Shown: piece after piece, positions 1 to 7,762 of the stretch
How positions within the stretch are numbered: the stretch's first letter is position 1
Layout: every line of letters begins with the position of its first letter
DNA from: DAINRZ01 sp964634885
GTDB taxonomy: Bacteria > Bacteroidota > Ignavibacteria > Kapaibacteriales > UBA2268
Length of the DNA: 51,393 bases
Assembly: GCA_964634885.1 (NCBI GenBank)
Contig: CAZWLN010000032.1
Location: forward strand, 1-51,393
Reading direction: 5' to 3'
Translations under genes and position numbers: made by a program
Notes under the pieces: generated by a model
The model's database searches: none
What the model was told of the DNA's origin: nothing
The model's input: the letters and a program-made list of their open reading frames with translations, nothing else

Positions 1-66
1 CTGGTGCGGCTTTTCGGTGTTTCGGATGAGGGTATTGGACATTCGTTGTTATTCTACCCCATCTAA
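1..66 (+). CDS. possible 3' end of an upstream T9SS-exported protein (partial)
   Basis: The first bases read, in frame 1, as LVRLFGV followed by 14 more residues and a TAA at 64-66. The LVRLFGV start resembles the last residues of the sorting domains further right (MVRFNIIR and MVRFNVIR). The same kind of hairpin and palindrome block that follows the second of those genes also follows this fragment. Only 21 codons are visible and the tail is longer than normal for a sorting domain, so a frameshifted end or chance similarity remains possible. Confidence 0.25.
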   Translation: MVRLFGVSDEGIGHSLLFYPI

Positions 67-159
67 ATCCTCACCAAGGGGAGGACTAAAGAGCCACCTT
101 GTTTCTTTCTCCTTCCCCTTGGGGAAGGCTGGGATGGGGTCGGGAATGCCAGGATGGGG
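57..159. repeat. intergenic imperfect-palindrome block (CCCCATC ... CCTTCCCC/GGGGAAGG ... GATGGGG)
   Basis: CCTTCCCC (111-118) and GGGGAAGG (121-128) form a tight hairpin. The outer CCCCATC (57-63) can pair with GATGGGG (133-139), and GATGGGG recurs at 153-159. No coding potential is evident. It resembles the dispersed C-rich/G-rich intergenic palindromes common in Bacteroidota genomes. Its function is unknown. Confidence 0.45.
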
Positions 160-223
160 TATCTTCAATGTTTGAGTATTACTTACCCACGACAAACTGA
201 GAAGAACCTGTTTAATTTTCTTA

Positions 224-254
224 GATGGAGTCCACCTCTAAGGTGGACTCCATC
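224..254. repeat. hairpin, GGAGTCCACC family (copy 1)
   Basis: GATGGAGTCCACC (224-236) is the exact reverse complement of GGTGGACTCCATC (242-254), giving a 13-bp stem with a 5-nt loop. There is no strong T-run directly after it. The same sequence, with the same TTTTCTTA lead-in, recurs at 5796-5826, and weaker relatives lie at 2804 and 5739. It may terminate the gene that ends at the left edge of the window. Confidence 0.6.
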
Positions 255-287
255 TTAAAAATAGAAGCCCCGGATTTTTCGTTTTCT

Positions 288-427
288 GAGACAGGTCTGA
301 GACCTGTCTCTACATATTTTAATTAAGACAGGTCTGAGACCTGTCTCTACATATTTTAATTGAGACAGGTCTGAGACCTGTCTCTACATATTTTAATTGA
401 GACAGGTCTGAGACCTGTCTCTACAAT
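288..427. repeat. array of four 37-bp palindromic units (array 1)
   Basis: Units start at 288, 325, 362 and 399. Each has 11-bp arms GAGACAGGTCT and AGACCTGTCTC around one central G, then a 14-nt AT-rich linker TACATATTTTAATT. Unit 2 begins with A instead of G, and unit 4 ends after TACAATT. The units are nearly identical and there are no unique spacers. The array lies between the hairpin at 224 and the gene starting at 517. The rest of 1-516 shows no gene. Confidence 0.85.
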
Positions 428-516
428 TGATTATAATAATTTTTACAAAATTGTGAAACCAAATCGGGTTTAGATTGTTATTGCATAAAAAAGAATATAG
501 AATCTGAAGGTGCAAA

Positions 517-2724
517 ATGATAACTCTTAAAAAAATTGTAACAAACTGCCTGTTAAGTCTTTTGTTTATGCTTACTGGTATTACTACACTTAACTGTACA
601 GAATGCATCGCAAAAGACTGCGGCTGCATGGCGACGATTACTGACAATGCCGGCCCACACTACAACAGCCCTGTTAACGCAGGTAACATCAATCAAATGA
701 GCGGCCAGTATTCAATTACGAAAGCAGCAATCCTTAAGGACACGACAAAGAGAGACACCCTTCCTCCTGAACCCTACTATTATTTTTGTCTTTGCTGCGG
801 CAAGACTCATAGGGCATACGTCATTGACGAGCCCTGGGACACCGCCTCCTGCTCAAAAATCGGTTCCATAACATTAGATGAAGATTCCAGCTTTAACATT
901 AAATTATCTTATGACGAATTCATTCCCGGAACGAAACGAATAGTTAACTGGTATCTTCAGGTAATAGACTTGCAGAAAGACGCCCGGGCAGTGATTACAT
1001 TCGCCGACACAGCCGGCAACGACACCACAATCTCGATATATTACAATGTATTCATGATATCCGTTGACAAACCTGTTCTCGACTTTGGTAAACTGAAAAT
1101 CGGCCAGGAAGCTGTTCGGGAATTTAAAGTAAAGAATATTAATGAAAAAAGCTCTGTGGATATTAAAAGCATCAGAATAAGGCAAGACTATTACTATGAT
1201 GACTTTTTTTCATTCATTGATAAGAATTTCGACTTCACTTTAAAACCTTTTGAAGAAAAGCTGATCAAAGTAAAGTTTACTGCCATGTATCCCGGTGAAT
1301 TTGTTGATTCGATAAACATCGCCGACACATGCCGTTCAAAGACTTTAATCGAGGTTAGGGCCGAAGTCCTCGTGCCTATTATTGCCACACTCGACCGCGA
1401 CTTCGGCAAAGTAAAAGTCGGCCAATTAGCAACAAAAGAATGTATTATTGAAAACAAAGGTGAAGTCGATCTTGTAATCACAGGCATCAAAGGGCCTAAG
1501 GATACGACATTCTATTTCGACAGCACAGCATTGAAAAAAGTGTTGCCACTTACGATTAAACCTGGAAATAATTACCAGTTCAAAGTCTGGTTCAAACCCA
1601 GGAAGGCTAAGGACTATAAAGACGCCATTGTTGTAATGAGCGACTCCGGCCCAGACGGAGACAGTACTATTGTTATCATAGGTACAGGAGTAATGGGAAT
1701 TCTGGCTGCCAACAGCTATAACTGGGGTTCAGTAAGGATTGACACCGAAACCGACCCGAGAGGCCCCTACGGAAGCGACTGGGTTCCCGGACAACCAAGA
1801 GCCGTTGAATTGAAAAACGAGGGTAACGAAGCACTTATGATTACAGGACTGAAAATCGAACCTGTAACCGGCGATCCCAACGCTTTTCTCATCGACCAGT
1901 CCGCTTTCACAATGATACTGCAGCCGGAGGAAAGCCGCTACCTGGACGTCAAATTCCAGCCAACCACTATATGCGAACATGAGATAAAAATTACATATTA
2001 CAGTACTGCTCTCATATCGCCGGTTACTACTCTCCTCGGTAAAGGAGTACAACCAAAAGTACAAGTCGAAGATATGGACTTCGGTTCGTCGGTAATCGGG
2101 GATGTCAACACCGTCCAATCCAGAACGGTAAGGATAATCAATTCAGCCTATGATTGCGCCGATACTATTACAATCACCGACCTGCAGTCTGTTCCTCCGG
2201 AAGCAATCTCAGAAACCCCTGAGTCTTTTGGCAGCCAGGGCTTCAGGTACGACAAGAATTCCGTGATGAACCAGACATTGCCTTCAAAAAATAAAATTGT
2301 TCTTGCTCCTGGGATGGATGCAAGTATCAAAGCTGATTTCCTTGCACAGTTCGATGGCCTGCACAAAGCTGAATTATTAATCGTTAACGATGCCGGCCTG
2401 ACAATCCAATCCAAATGGACCGGTAATAATACCCTGGATTGTCATGAGTCTGCACAAAACAATCCGGTGAAGATAAATATAATTCCCAACCCGGCAGGCC
2501 CCGACGGCGCTGTTGCCCGTATCAGTTCCACGAGGGACTGCTTCGCAACGGTTAAGGTCTATAATTCGCTTGGAGTGGAAGCGCTCGAGGCCTATTCCGG
2601 CTCTCTGGCTGCCGGTGAGAACGACATTCCCCTTCAAACTGGATCATTAGCTTCAGGAGTGTATTACCTCGCGCTCAACACTGGCGGCCGTGTGGAAATG
2701 GTACGGTTCAATATTATCAGGTAA
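517..2724 (+). CDS. T9SS-exported choice-of-anchor D (ASH-like) repeat protein
   Basis: This is a 735-residue secreted protein. A hydrophobic signal peptide spans about residues 5-26. Several Ig-like choice-of-anchor D modules follow, each recognised by a 'dFGkvkvGq...' strand (near residues 190, 292 and 520) and alternating beta pattern. The last ~80 residues are a T9SS type A sorting domain starting NPAGPDG and ending MVRFNIIR. By family precedent it is exported by the T9SS and released or anchored at the cell surface; the passenger shows no catalytic motif. The ATG has a GAAGG site 6 nt upstream. It is a partial paralog of the next gene: the 'DTTxx..F.D' and anchor-D region and the sorting domain match, but the N-termini differ. 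The Cys-rich early segment (CTECIAKDCGC) could form disulfides. Its ligand is unknown. Confidence 0.8.
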   Translation: MITLKKIVTNCLLSLLFMLTGITTLNCTECIAKDCGCMATITDNAGPHYNSPVNAGNINQMSGQYSITKAAILKDTTKRDTLPPEPYYYFCLCCGKTHRAYVIDEPWDTASCSKIGSITLDEDSSFNIKLSYDEFIPGTKRIVNWYLQVIDLQKDARAVITFADTAGNDTTISIYYNVFMISVDKPVLDFGKLKIGQEAVREFKVKNINEKSSVDIKSIRIRQDYYYDDFFSFIDKNFDFTLKPFEEKLIKVKFTAMYPGEFVDSINIADTCRSKTLIEVRAEVLVPIIATLDRDFGKVKVGQLATKECIIENKGEVDLVITGIKGPKDTTFYFDSTALKKVLPLTIKPGNNYQFKVWFKPRKAKDYKDAIVVMSDSGPDGDSTIVIIGTGVMGILAANSYNWGSVRIDTETDPRGPYGSDWVPGQPRAVELKNEGNEALMITGLKIEPVTGDPNAFLIDQSAFTMILQPEESRYLDVKFQPTTICEHEIKITYYSTALISPVTTLLGKGVQPKVQVEDMDFGSSVIGDVNTVQSRTVRIINSAYDCADTITITDLQSVPPEAISETPESFGSQGFRYDKNSVMNQTLPSKNKIVLAPGMDASIKADFLAQFDGLHKAELLIVNDAGLTIQSKWTGNNTLDCHESAQNNPVKINIIPNPAGPDGAVARISSTRDCFATVKVYNSLGVEALEAYSGSLAAGENDIPLQTGSLASGVYYLALNTGGRVEMVRFNIIR

Positions 2725-2803
2725 TAGCTCTGCTGTACAAACGCAAGGTTTGCGATTCTGCAGCAATCCTTATTCTCAAATGGGAACCCACCTGCCCATG
2801 GAT

Positions 2804-2837
2804 GGAGTTCACTATAAAAGTGGACTCCGTTTTTTTT
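2804..2837 (+). terminator. rho-independent terminator after the first T9SS gene
   Basis: GGAGTTCAC (2804-2812) pairs with GTGGACTCC (2820-2828) through one G-U pair. A run of eight T at 2830-2837 follows. It lies 80 bp after the stop of the gene ending at 2724, on the correct side. The stem is a diverged member of the GGAGTCCACC hairpin family. Confidence 0.7.
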
Positions 2838-2971
2838 AAATCAATTAACACCGTATTATCCGATTAATAACAGTTTACACCTGAATCCGAAAAAATTTAT
2901 CATTTTTTTTTGTAACAAAATGGGATTTCATGTGTCGTTTAATTGAAATATGAAATAACAATTTGTGATCT

Positions 2972-5719
2972 ATGAAAGTTTATAATATGCAAACTTACTA
3001 TTTCAAAAGATCATCCATGCTTCTGGCAGCAATTATACTGTTTCTGTCGAACGGCACTTTACCCTGCACAGGTACAGAGGGAATTGCTACGAATCTGCCG
3101 AAGACAGCCGGCGCCAGCAACTGGGGCAAAGACTTCTGGTTTACTGTCCCTCCGCCGAACACTATTGACGGCAACTCTGATTCCGTGAAGATTTTTATTG
3201 CAGGCATAGCCGACGGAACCGTCCATATTGAAGTTCCGGGAAAAAGCTATCATCAATCAGCACAAATTGTCGCGAATGAAGTCATCTGTTTAAGTGTTCC
3301 ATTGACGACAGCATGTCCCTGGGTAAAGGACAGCAGCCGGAAAGCGCCGGAAGAGAGTGTCCTGCAAGGGATGGGGATCCATATATACTCCGACGTTCTT
3401 TTAACCGTAACTGTCCTTGTTAATGTCGGTAATACTTCGGACAGCTACCTTGTGTTGCCGGTCTCTTCACTTGGAGATAAGTATTACGCATCTTCCTACA
3501 GGTCCAGCGAAAAAAACGGGCAATACCAAACAGGAATGACAGCCATAGTCGCAGCCTTCGACAACACTGTAGTCAAGTTCACTTTGGGAGGCAACGCCAT
3601 AACCCGAACGAATGGCGGCATAAAATCAGGCAACAATAAATCATATACTCTTGCTAAAGGCGATGTAATGATATTTGCCAGTGATGGGGAGGGACAAGAC
3701 ATAACAGGCAGCAATTTTACAAGCAACAAACCTTTCGCGGTTGTCTCGGGTAATACCTGTGCTGAAATACCCGAAGGCAATGGGCCGTGCGGCTATATAG
3801 CAGAAATGGACCTGCCTGTCTTTACATGGGGTTTGCATTTCCATCTACCACAAATTCCCGGCAGGAAACACCCGTCACTCATCAGGGTATTTACCTGTCA
3901 AAAAACTACCACTACGATTTCCCGCAACGGAACACCGATAGCCACAATGACTTCAGCAGACGGGAGACAAAACAAAAGCTGGATAGAGATCAGGCTAATA
4001 CCAAAGGGCCAGACACCTTCTTCGGTACTAATTGATGGAGACAAACCGATTGCCGTTACTCTGTATAATACCGGCGGACAGGAGGACAGCAGCGACGACG
4101 TTAAAACTTTCCCGTTTTCATGTGTACAAGTGCCTGACGAGCAATACCAGAAGGAAATAATGTTCACAACGCCGGGGCTTCCTGCCGATTCGGTTTACAA
4201 GGACAATTATCTCAGCCTGGTCTATGAGACCGACAGTAACAGCCTCGTCCCGGACGACCTGGAGATTGCCCGCTGGGAAAACAATACTTTTAAATGGGAA
4301 AAAGTCAAAACAATTTACCCGGGTACCGATGAGATTTTCCCGATAAATGCCGATGGAAAGAAATACGCGGTAAAGAACCTGAAACTGCCTGTTAACGGAA
4401 CATACAAAATAAGGGCAAATACTCCCTTAAATGCCTATGCTTATGGTTTCAATCAGACTAAATCCTATTCGCATCCTGTTTCAGCCGGGTTGAAGGACCT
4501 TGTGAGAAACGACACGGTTCCCCCTGTTCCGACATTATCCTTTTACAATAACGAGATTATTAACGGAGAAATCAAGGATTTTCCCGACGACGGCGATGTC
4601 CGCTCTAATCTTTCCCTGGTCTATTACCACCCGGACTTAAGCAGCAATACGGTTTTCAATCATACGGACTTTATTCCCGGTTATGATCGATCGACAATGT
4701 GGTCAGTAAAACCCATCGACAACGATAGTAATGCCCGTGCTGTGATTACTTTTGCTGACCGGTGCGGGAACGACACTACAATAATAATGAACTTCAAAGC
4801 AAAAAGATTCTCCGTGGACAACAGTCTCCTGGATTTCGGAACGTTGAGAATAGGAAGTGAAGTGCATCGTGAATTCAAAATAATAAGTACAAACAAAGAT
4901 AGTAATCAAATCATTTCCAAAATTCATTTTAATAAAGCCGATACAAATTATTCATTTGAGAACCTGACCCTTCCAATTATCTTCAATCCCAAAGACGAAA
5001 AATCGATCAGTGTGAAATTCAAAGCTTCAGAATTGGGAGAATATGTCGGTTCAATCTGGATTGCAGATACTAACACTTACTATAATTCAGTATCAATAAA
5101 AGCAGTCGTGTCAGAACCGATAATATACGTTACAGAAACGAACTTTGGGAAAGTCGCCAAGGATTCGGTGAAGGCCCTGAATTGTACCATCACGAACACA
5201 GGTGGAGTTGATTTAATTATCACCGCCGTCAAAGGCCCGGATTACCCGGTATTTTCCATGGACTCAATTCCCTTCCCCCTTACAGTCAACCCGGGAAAAA
5301 ACTATTCATTTGCCATCAGTTTTCACCCGACAGAGTATATGAATTATTTCGATACAATTGCTTTTTACAGCGATGCCAAAAGTAAATACGACAATCGTTC
5401 ATTTCTTTTCGGCAGAGGCTGGGATCCACTGAGCGATGTTAACGAAAGCACCGACAGAAACCTTCCGGCAATAATCATTCCCAACCCGGCAGGCCCCGAC
5501 GGCGCTGTGGCCCGTATCAGTTCTGCGAGTGAGTGCTACGCAACGGTTAAGGTTTACAATTCGCTCGGGGTGGAAGTACTCGAGGCCTTTTCAGGCTCCC
5601 TGGCCAACGGCAGGAATGATATTCCCCTGCAAACAGTATCTTTAGCTTCAGGAGTGTATTACCTCGGAGTCAACACGGGCGGCCGTGTGGTAATGGTTCG
5701 GTTCAATGTGATCAGGTAA
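2972..5719 (+). CDS. T9SS-exported IgGFc-binding-like / choice-of-anchor D protein
   Basis: This 915-residue surface or secreted protein has a signal peptide (about residues 10-32) and then 'GKDFWFTVPP', the opening of the IgGFc-binding N-terminal module found in large bacterial surface proteins. That module runs to about residue 420 (SSLGDKYYASSY, GMTAIVAAFDNT, FAVVSGNTCAEIP). The region from ~510 parallels the preceding gene (NDTVPPVP..., ARAVITFAD, 'LDFGTLRIGSEV'), with two anchor-D modules. A sorting domain (NPAGPDG...MVRFNVIR) ends the protein. A role in adhesion or matrix binding is an inference from the family; no enzymatic site is visible. ATGs at 2972 and 2987 are both possible starts and neither has a strong purine site. 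It shares an almost gap-free 3' end with the gene at 517. Confidence 0.8.
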   Translation: MKVYNMQTYYFKRSSMLLAAIILFLSNGTLPCTGTEGIATNLPKTAGASNWGKDFWFTVPPPNTIDGNSDSVKIFIAGIADGTVHIEVPGKSYHQSAQIVANEVICLSVPLTTACPWVKDSSRKAPEESVLQGMGIHIYSDVLLTVTVLVNVGNTSDSYLVLPVSSLGDKYYASSYRSSEKNGQYQTGMTAIVAAFDNTVVKFTLGGNAITRTNGGIKSGNNKSYTLAKGDVMIFASDGEGQDITGSNFTSNKPFAVVSGNTCAEIPEGNGPCGYIAEMDLPVFTWGLHFHLPQIPGRKHPSLIRVFTCQKTTTTISRNGTPIATMTSADGRQNKSWIEIRLIPKGQTPSSVLIDGDKPIAVTLYNTGGQEDSSDDVKTFPFSCVQVPDEQYQKEIMFTTPGLPADSVYKDNYLSLVYETDSNSLVPDDLEIARWENNTFKWEKVKTIYPGTDEIFPINADGKKYAVKNLKLPVNGTYKIRANTPLNAYAYGFNQTKSYSHPVSAGLKDLVRNDTVPPVPTLSFYNNEIINGEIKDFPDDGDVRSNLSLVYYHPDLSSNTVFNHTDFIPGYDRSTMWSVKPIDNDSNARAVITFADRCGNDTTIIMNFKAKRFSVDNSLLDFGTLRIGSEVHREFKIISTNKDSNQIISKIHFNKADTNYSFENLTLPIIFNPKDEKSISVKFKASELGEYVGSIWIADTNTYYNSVSIKAVVSEPIIYVTETNFGKVAKDSVKALNCTITNTGGVDLIITAVKGPDYPVFSMDSIPFPLTVNPGKNYSFAISFHPTEYMNYFDTIAFYSDAKSKYDNRSFLFGRGWDPLSDVNESTDRNLPAIIIPNPAGPDGAVARISSASECYATVKVYNSLGVEVLEAFSGSLANGRNDIPLQTVSLASGVYYLGVNTGGRVVMVRFNVIR

Positions 5720-5738
5720 TTTTTTGAAATGTCTTTCG

Positions 5739-5766
5739 CTGGAGTCCACCTGCGGGTGGATTCCAG
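5739..5766. repeat. hairpin, GGAGTCCACC family (copy 3)
   Basis: CTGGAGTCCACC (5739-5750) pairs with GGTGGATTCCAG (5755-5766) through one G-U pair, with a 4-nt loop. It begins 20 bp after the stop codon at 5719. It is not followed by a T-run, so it is more likely an mRNA 3'-end hairpin or repeat copy than a full terminator. Confidence 0.55.
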
Positions 5767-5795
5767 CTAATAAAAAAGCAGACCGGATTTTCTTA

Positions 5796-5831
5796 GATGG
5801 AGTCCAGTTCCAAGGTGGACTCCATCTTTTT
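5796..5831 (+). terminator. terminator-like hairpin, GGAGTCCA family (copy 4)
   Basis: GATGGAGTCCA (5796-5806) is the reverse complement of TGGACTCCATC (5816-5826) and is followed by TTTTT. Sequence and lead-in match the hairpin at 224-254. It sits between convergent genes and, like that copy, immediately precedes a palindrome array. Confidence 0.6.
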
Positions 5832-5838
5832 CGTTTTT

Positions 5839-5978
5839 GAGACAGGTCTGAGACCTGTCTCTACATATTTTAATTGAGACAGGTCTGAGACCTGTCTCTA
5901 CATATTTTAATTAAGACAGGCCTGAGACATGTCTCTACAATTTATCATTATAATTGATACAGGTCTCAGAGTTGTCTC
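5839..5978. repeat. array of 37-bp palindromic units (array 2, last copies decayed)
   Basis: Units start at 5839 and 5876 (perfect), 5913 (three substitutions in the palindrome) and about 5956 (a degenerate form, GATACAGGTCT...). Arms and linker are those of the array at 288-427. Together with the hairpin at 5796 it repeats the block at 224-427. The array lies in the 351-bp gap between the convergent genes ending at 5719 and 6071; nothing else is seen in that gap. Confidence 0.8.
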
Positions 5979-6070
5979 AGTGGATATTTGTAAAAGAAAT
6001 CACACAAATTTTCCGGAGGATATTTCGGCAGAACGCTAACTCAATAATCAGACAGCAGTCAAAGCATCAT

Positions 6071-6802
6071 TTATACGTAGGTTTCAATCTTGACAACAAC
6101 ACCGACAAAACTGTGAGAAGAATTTCCGTTAACATGCAGCGACTGGTATTTCTGGTTTTCAGGCTTGAAGAACAGTTTCCCTTCTTCTTCGATATAGGTT
6201 CTGCAAATCAGCGAGCCGTTATACTCTACAACAATAATATTATTGTTTCTCGGCTCCGCCTTCAGATCGACGATGAGGATGCTGCCGTCAATGATACCGG
6301 CATCCTGCATGGAATCGCCGGCAGCCCTGAACCCGAGGAAGCGTTTACTGTCGGAAAAGGGCCTGCTGCCGTAAATGTCTCCCGAGTACAGGTCTTTAAT
6401 AGCATAGCTGCGGCCTGCATTCACAGGATACATATATACGTGCAGTTTAAAATCCGAATCGGACAGAAAGCCATTCTCAGAAGGTTTTTGCTTGCCGCCG
6501 GATTTATTATTATAGTATTGCTGCAGTTTCTGGCCAACTTTGTTATGTGCAAACATTTCGCCGTTACCATGTAAATAGTAGTCATTGTCAAAACCGATCT
6601 CATTGAGCGCCCGAAGCCATTTGATATCAAGCGTTTTCTTGTTATTTATCAAATAGCTGATTGCCTGGCGGGTTGACGGCAATTGGGGGTAATACCTTCG
6701 TATGTCATCGGCAAATGCCATTTGCCCTTTATAAACAGTTTTAATAAACTGCACCAATCTCTCCTGTGGTGTTTCTCTGTTTATGTTCTCTTTCATGTTC
6801 AT
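6071..6802 (-). CDS. S24/LexA-UmuD-fold regulator with predicted inactive protease dyad
   Basis: The ~243-residue protein has an N-terminal ~90-residue domain that looks helix-turn-helix-like (STRQAISYLINNKKTLDIKWL) and a C-terminal S24 peptidase fold (residues ~120-243). Counting from the ATG at 6802, the Ala-Gly cleavage pair is 129-130, the GDSM nucleophile is Ser164, and the residue where LexA/UmuD carry the general-base Lys is Arg201 (codon AGA). Ala-to-Ser (35) and Ser-to-base (37) spacing equal those of LexA, so the alignment is firm. It is probably a DNA-binding repressor that cannot autocleave normally; that is inference. TTG at 6808 would add two residues; ATG 6802 is preferred. It is transcribed divergently from a TetR gene. 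Confidence 0.75.
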   Translation of the reverse strand: MNMKENINRETPQERLVQFIKTVYKGQMAFADDIRRYYPQLPSTRQAISYLINNKKTLDIKWLRALNEIGFDNDYYLHGNGEMFAHNKVGQKLQQYYNNKSGGKQKPSENGFLSDSDFKLHVYMYPVNAGRSYAIKDLYSGDIYGSRPFSDSKRFLGFRAAGDSMQDAGIIDGSILIVDLKAEPRNNNIIVVEYNGSLICRTYIEEEGKLFFKPENQKYQSLHVNGNSSHSFVGVVVKIETYV

Positions 6803-6860
6803 CCGCAAATATGTTGTTTATTTATAATAATTTTTAATATATACACTTAATAATTTAGAA

Positions 6861-6879
6861 TGTTAATCTTTTTGTAACA
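6861..6879. promoter_or_regulatory. candidate operator TGTTA-N9-TAACA upstream of the S24 regulator
   Basis: TGTTA (6861-6865) and TAACA (6875-6879) form an inverted repeat 59-77 bp upstream of the S24 start, a position typical for autoregulation. The arms are short and the region is very AT-rich, so chance is a real alternative. Confidence 0.25.
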
Positions 6880-7022
6880 ATTTTGTAAAATTTTTTTTTA
6901 CTAATAGTTGAATTAACAGTGCCGTTTCCCCAAATCCTGCATCAGCAGCCGTTACAAGATAAATATTTTTTTTCCCATACTGCCATTCATAGTAACATTT
7001 GAAGAAAATTTATTATTTTGCA

Positions 7023-7060
7023 ACCGACGGTCGGTATGTTTTGCTAAATACAATACCGAC
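7023..7060. promoter_or_regulatory. candidate TetR-family operator (ACCGAC/GTCGGT inverted repeats)
   Basis: ACCGAC-G-GTCGGT at 7023-7035 is a perfect palindrome. A third half-site TACCGAC at 7054-7060 makes GTCGGTA (7030-7036) part of a second, wider inverted repeat. It lies 41-78 bp before the TetR-family start at 7101. Palindromes of this type are classic TetR autoregulatory operators. Confidence 0.55.
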
Positions 7061-7100
7061 ATGGTAATAAAGCAGCAAGAAATAAATGATAGGAAGAAGA

Positions 7101-7691
7101 ATGAGTAAGAATCAACCTAAAGAAAAAAGGATGAGGGACGTGATTGAAACGGCTGTGAACCTGTTCCTTGAACGCGGCTTCGAAGAGACCTCGATGGACC
7201 TGATTGCTAAGACCTCCGGCCTGAGCAAAGGCGGCCTGTACCACCACTTCGAAAGCAAGGAACAATTGCTGCTCGCAGCAAACAATGTTTACTTCGACCC
7301 TGTGGTAAAAATAATGGAGACAGCCCTCGACATGAACAGCCCGGCAGAAGGACTGCGGTTTTTTGTCAGGGAGAGCCTCAGGCACTGGTCTCTGCACCAG
7401 AAAGAACTGGTGTTCGTTTTCCTGTCAAACTCCCGTATGCTTTCCAAAATTGAACTGTGGAAACAGATTGCTTCATACTCCGAACATATGCTCCAGTTCT
7501 ATGAGTTCATGTTCCTGAAGGGCATAGACATGAACGAGTTTGTCTTCCACGACGCCAAGAGCAGGGCCATAGCACTTTTTGCTGCCATCGACGGCATCTC
7601 CCCTTACCTCGTGATGAGTAAGGATATTACGGCGCAGAGCGCTGCCAAATCCATCGAAGAAGTGTATATCAACCCGATTGTTAAACAATAA
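7101..7691 (+). CDS. TetR/AcrR-family transcriptional regulator
   Basis: From the preferred ATG at 7101 the protein has 196 residues, normal for the family. The N-terminus carries the TetR HTH: ETAVNLFLERGFEETSMD, then IAKTSGLSKGGLYHHF, the recognition helix ending in the typical YHHF. The C-terminal ~140 residues are an all-helical ligand-binding and dimerisation domain with no recognisable effector signature. AGGAAG lies 6 nt before ATG 7101; the in-frame ATG at 7086 has no such site. A GTCGGT palindrome precedes the gene. The three lipoprotein genes start 71 bp downstream on the same strand and may be in its regulon. Confidence 0.88.
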   Translation: MSKNQPKEKRMRDVIETAVNLFLERGFEETSMDLIAKTSGLSKGGLYHHFESKEQLLLAANNVYFDPVVKIMETALDMNSPAEGLRFFVRESLRHWSLHQKELVFVFLSNSRMLSKIELWKQIASYSEHMLQFYEFMFLKGIDMNEFVFHDAKSRAIALFAAIDGISPYLVMSKDITAQSAAKSIEEVYINPIVKQ

Positions 7692-7762
7692 TAATTTTAA
7701 TATTTTCATTTAATTTTATTAAATTATTGGATATTAAATGTCATTAAACTTGAAAGTACACT

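Noticed and set aside
288..427. Regularly spaced 37-bp units as a CRISPR array
   Set aside because: The whole unit is repeated, so there are no variable spacers, the repeats are palindromic and only 4 copies exist, and no cas genes are in the window.
5954..6574. Plus-strand open frame of 206 codons
   Set aside because: Lies fully antisense to the S24 regulator, which has clear motifs; its translation starts inside the palindrome array and matches no family.
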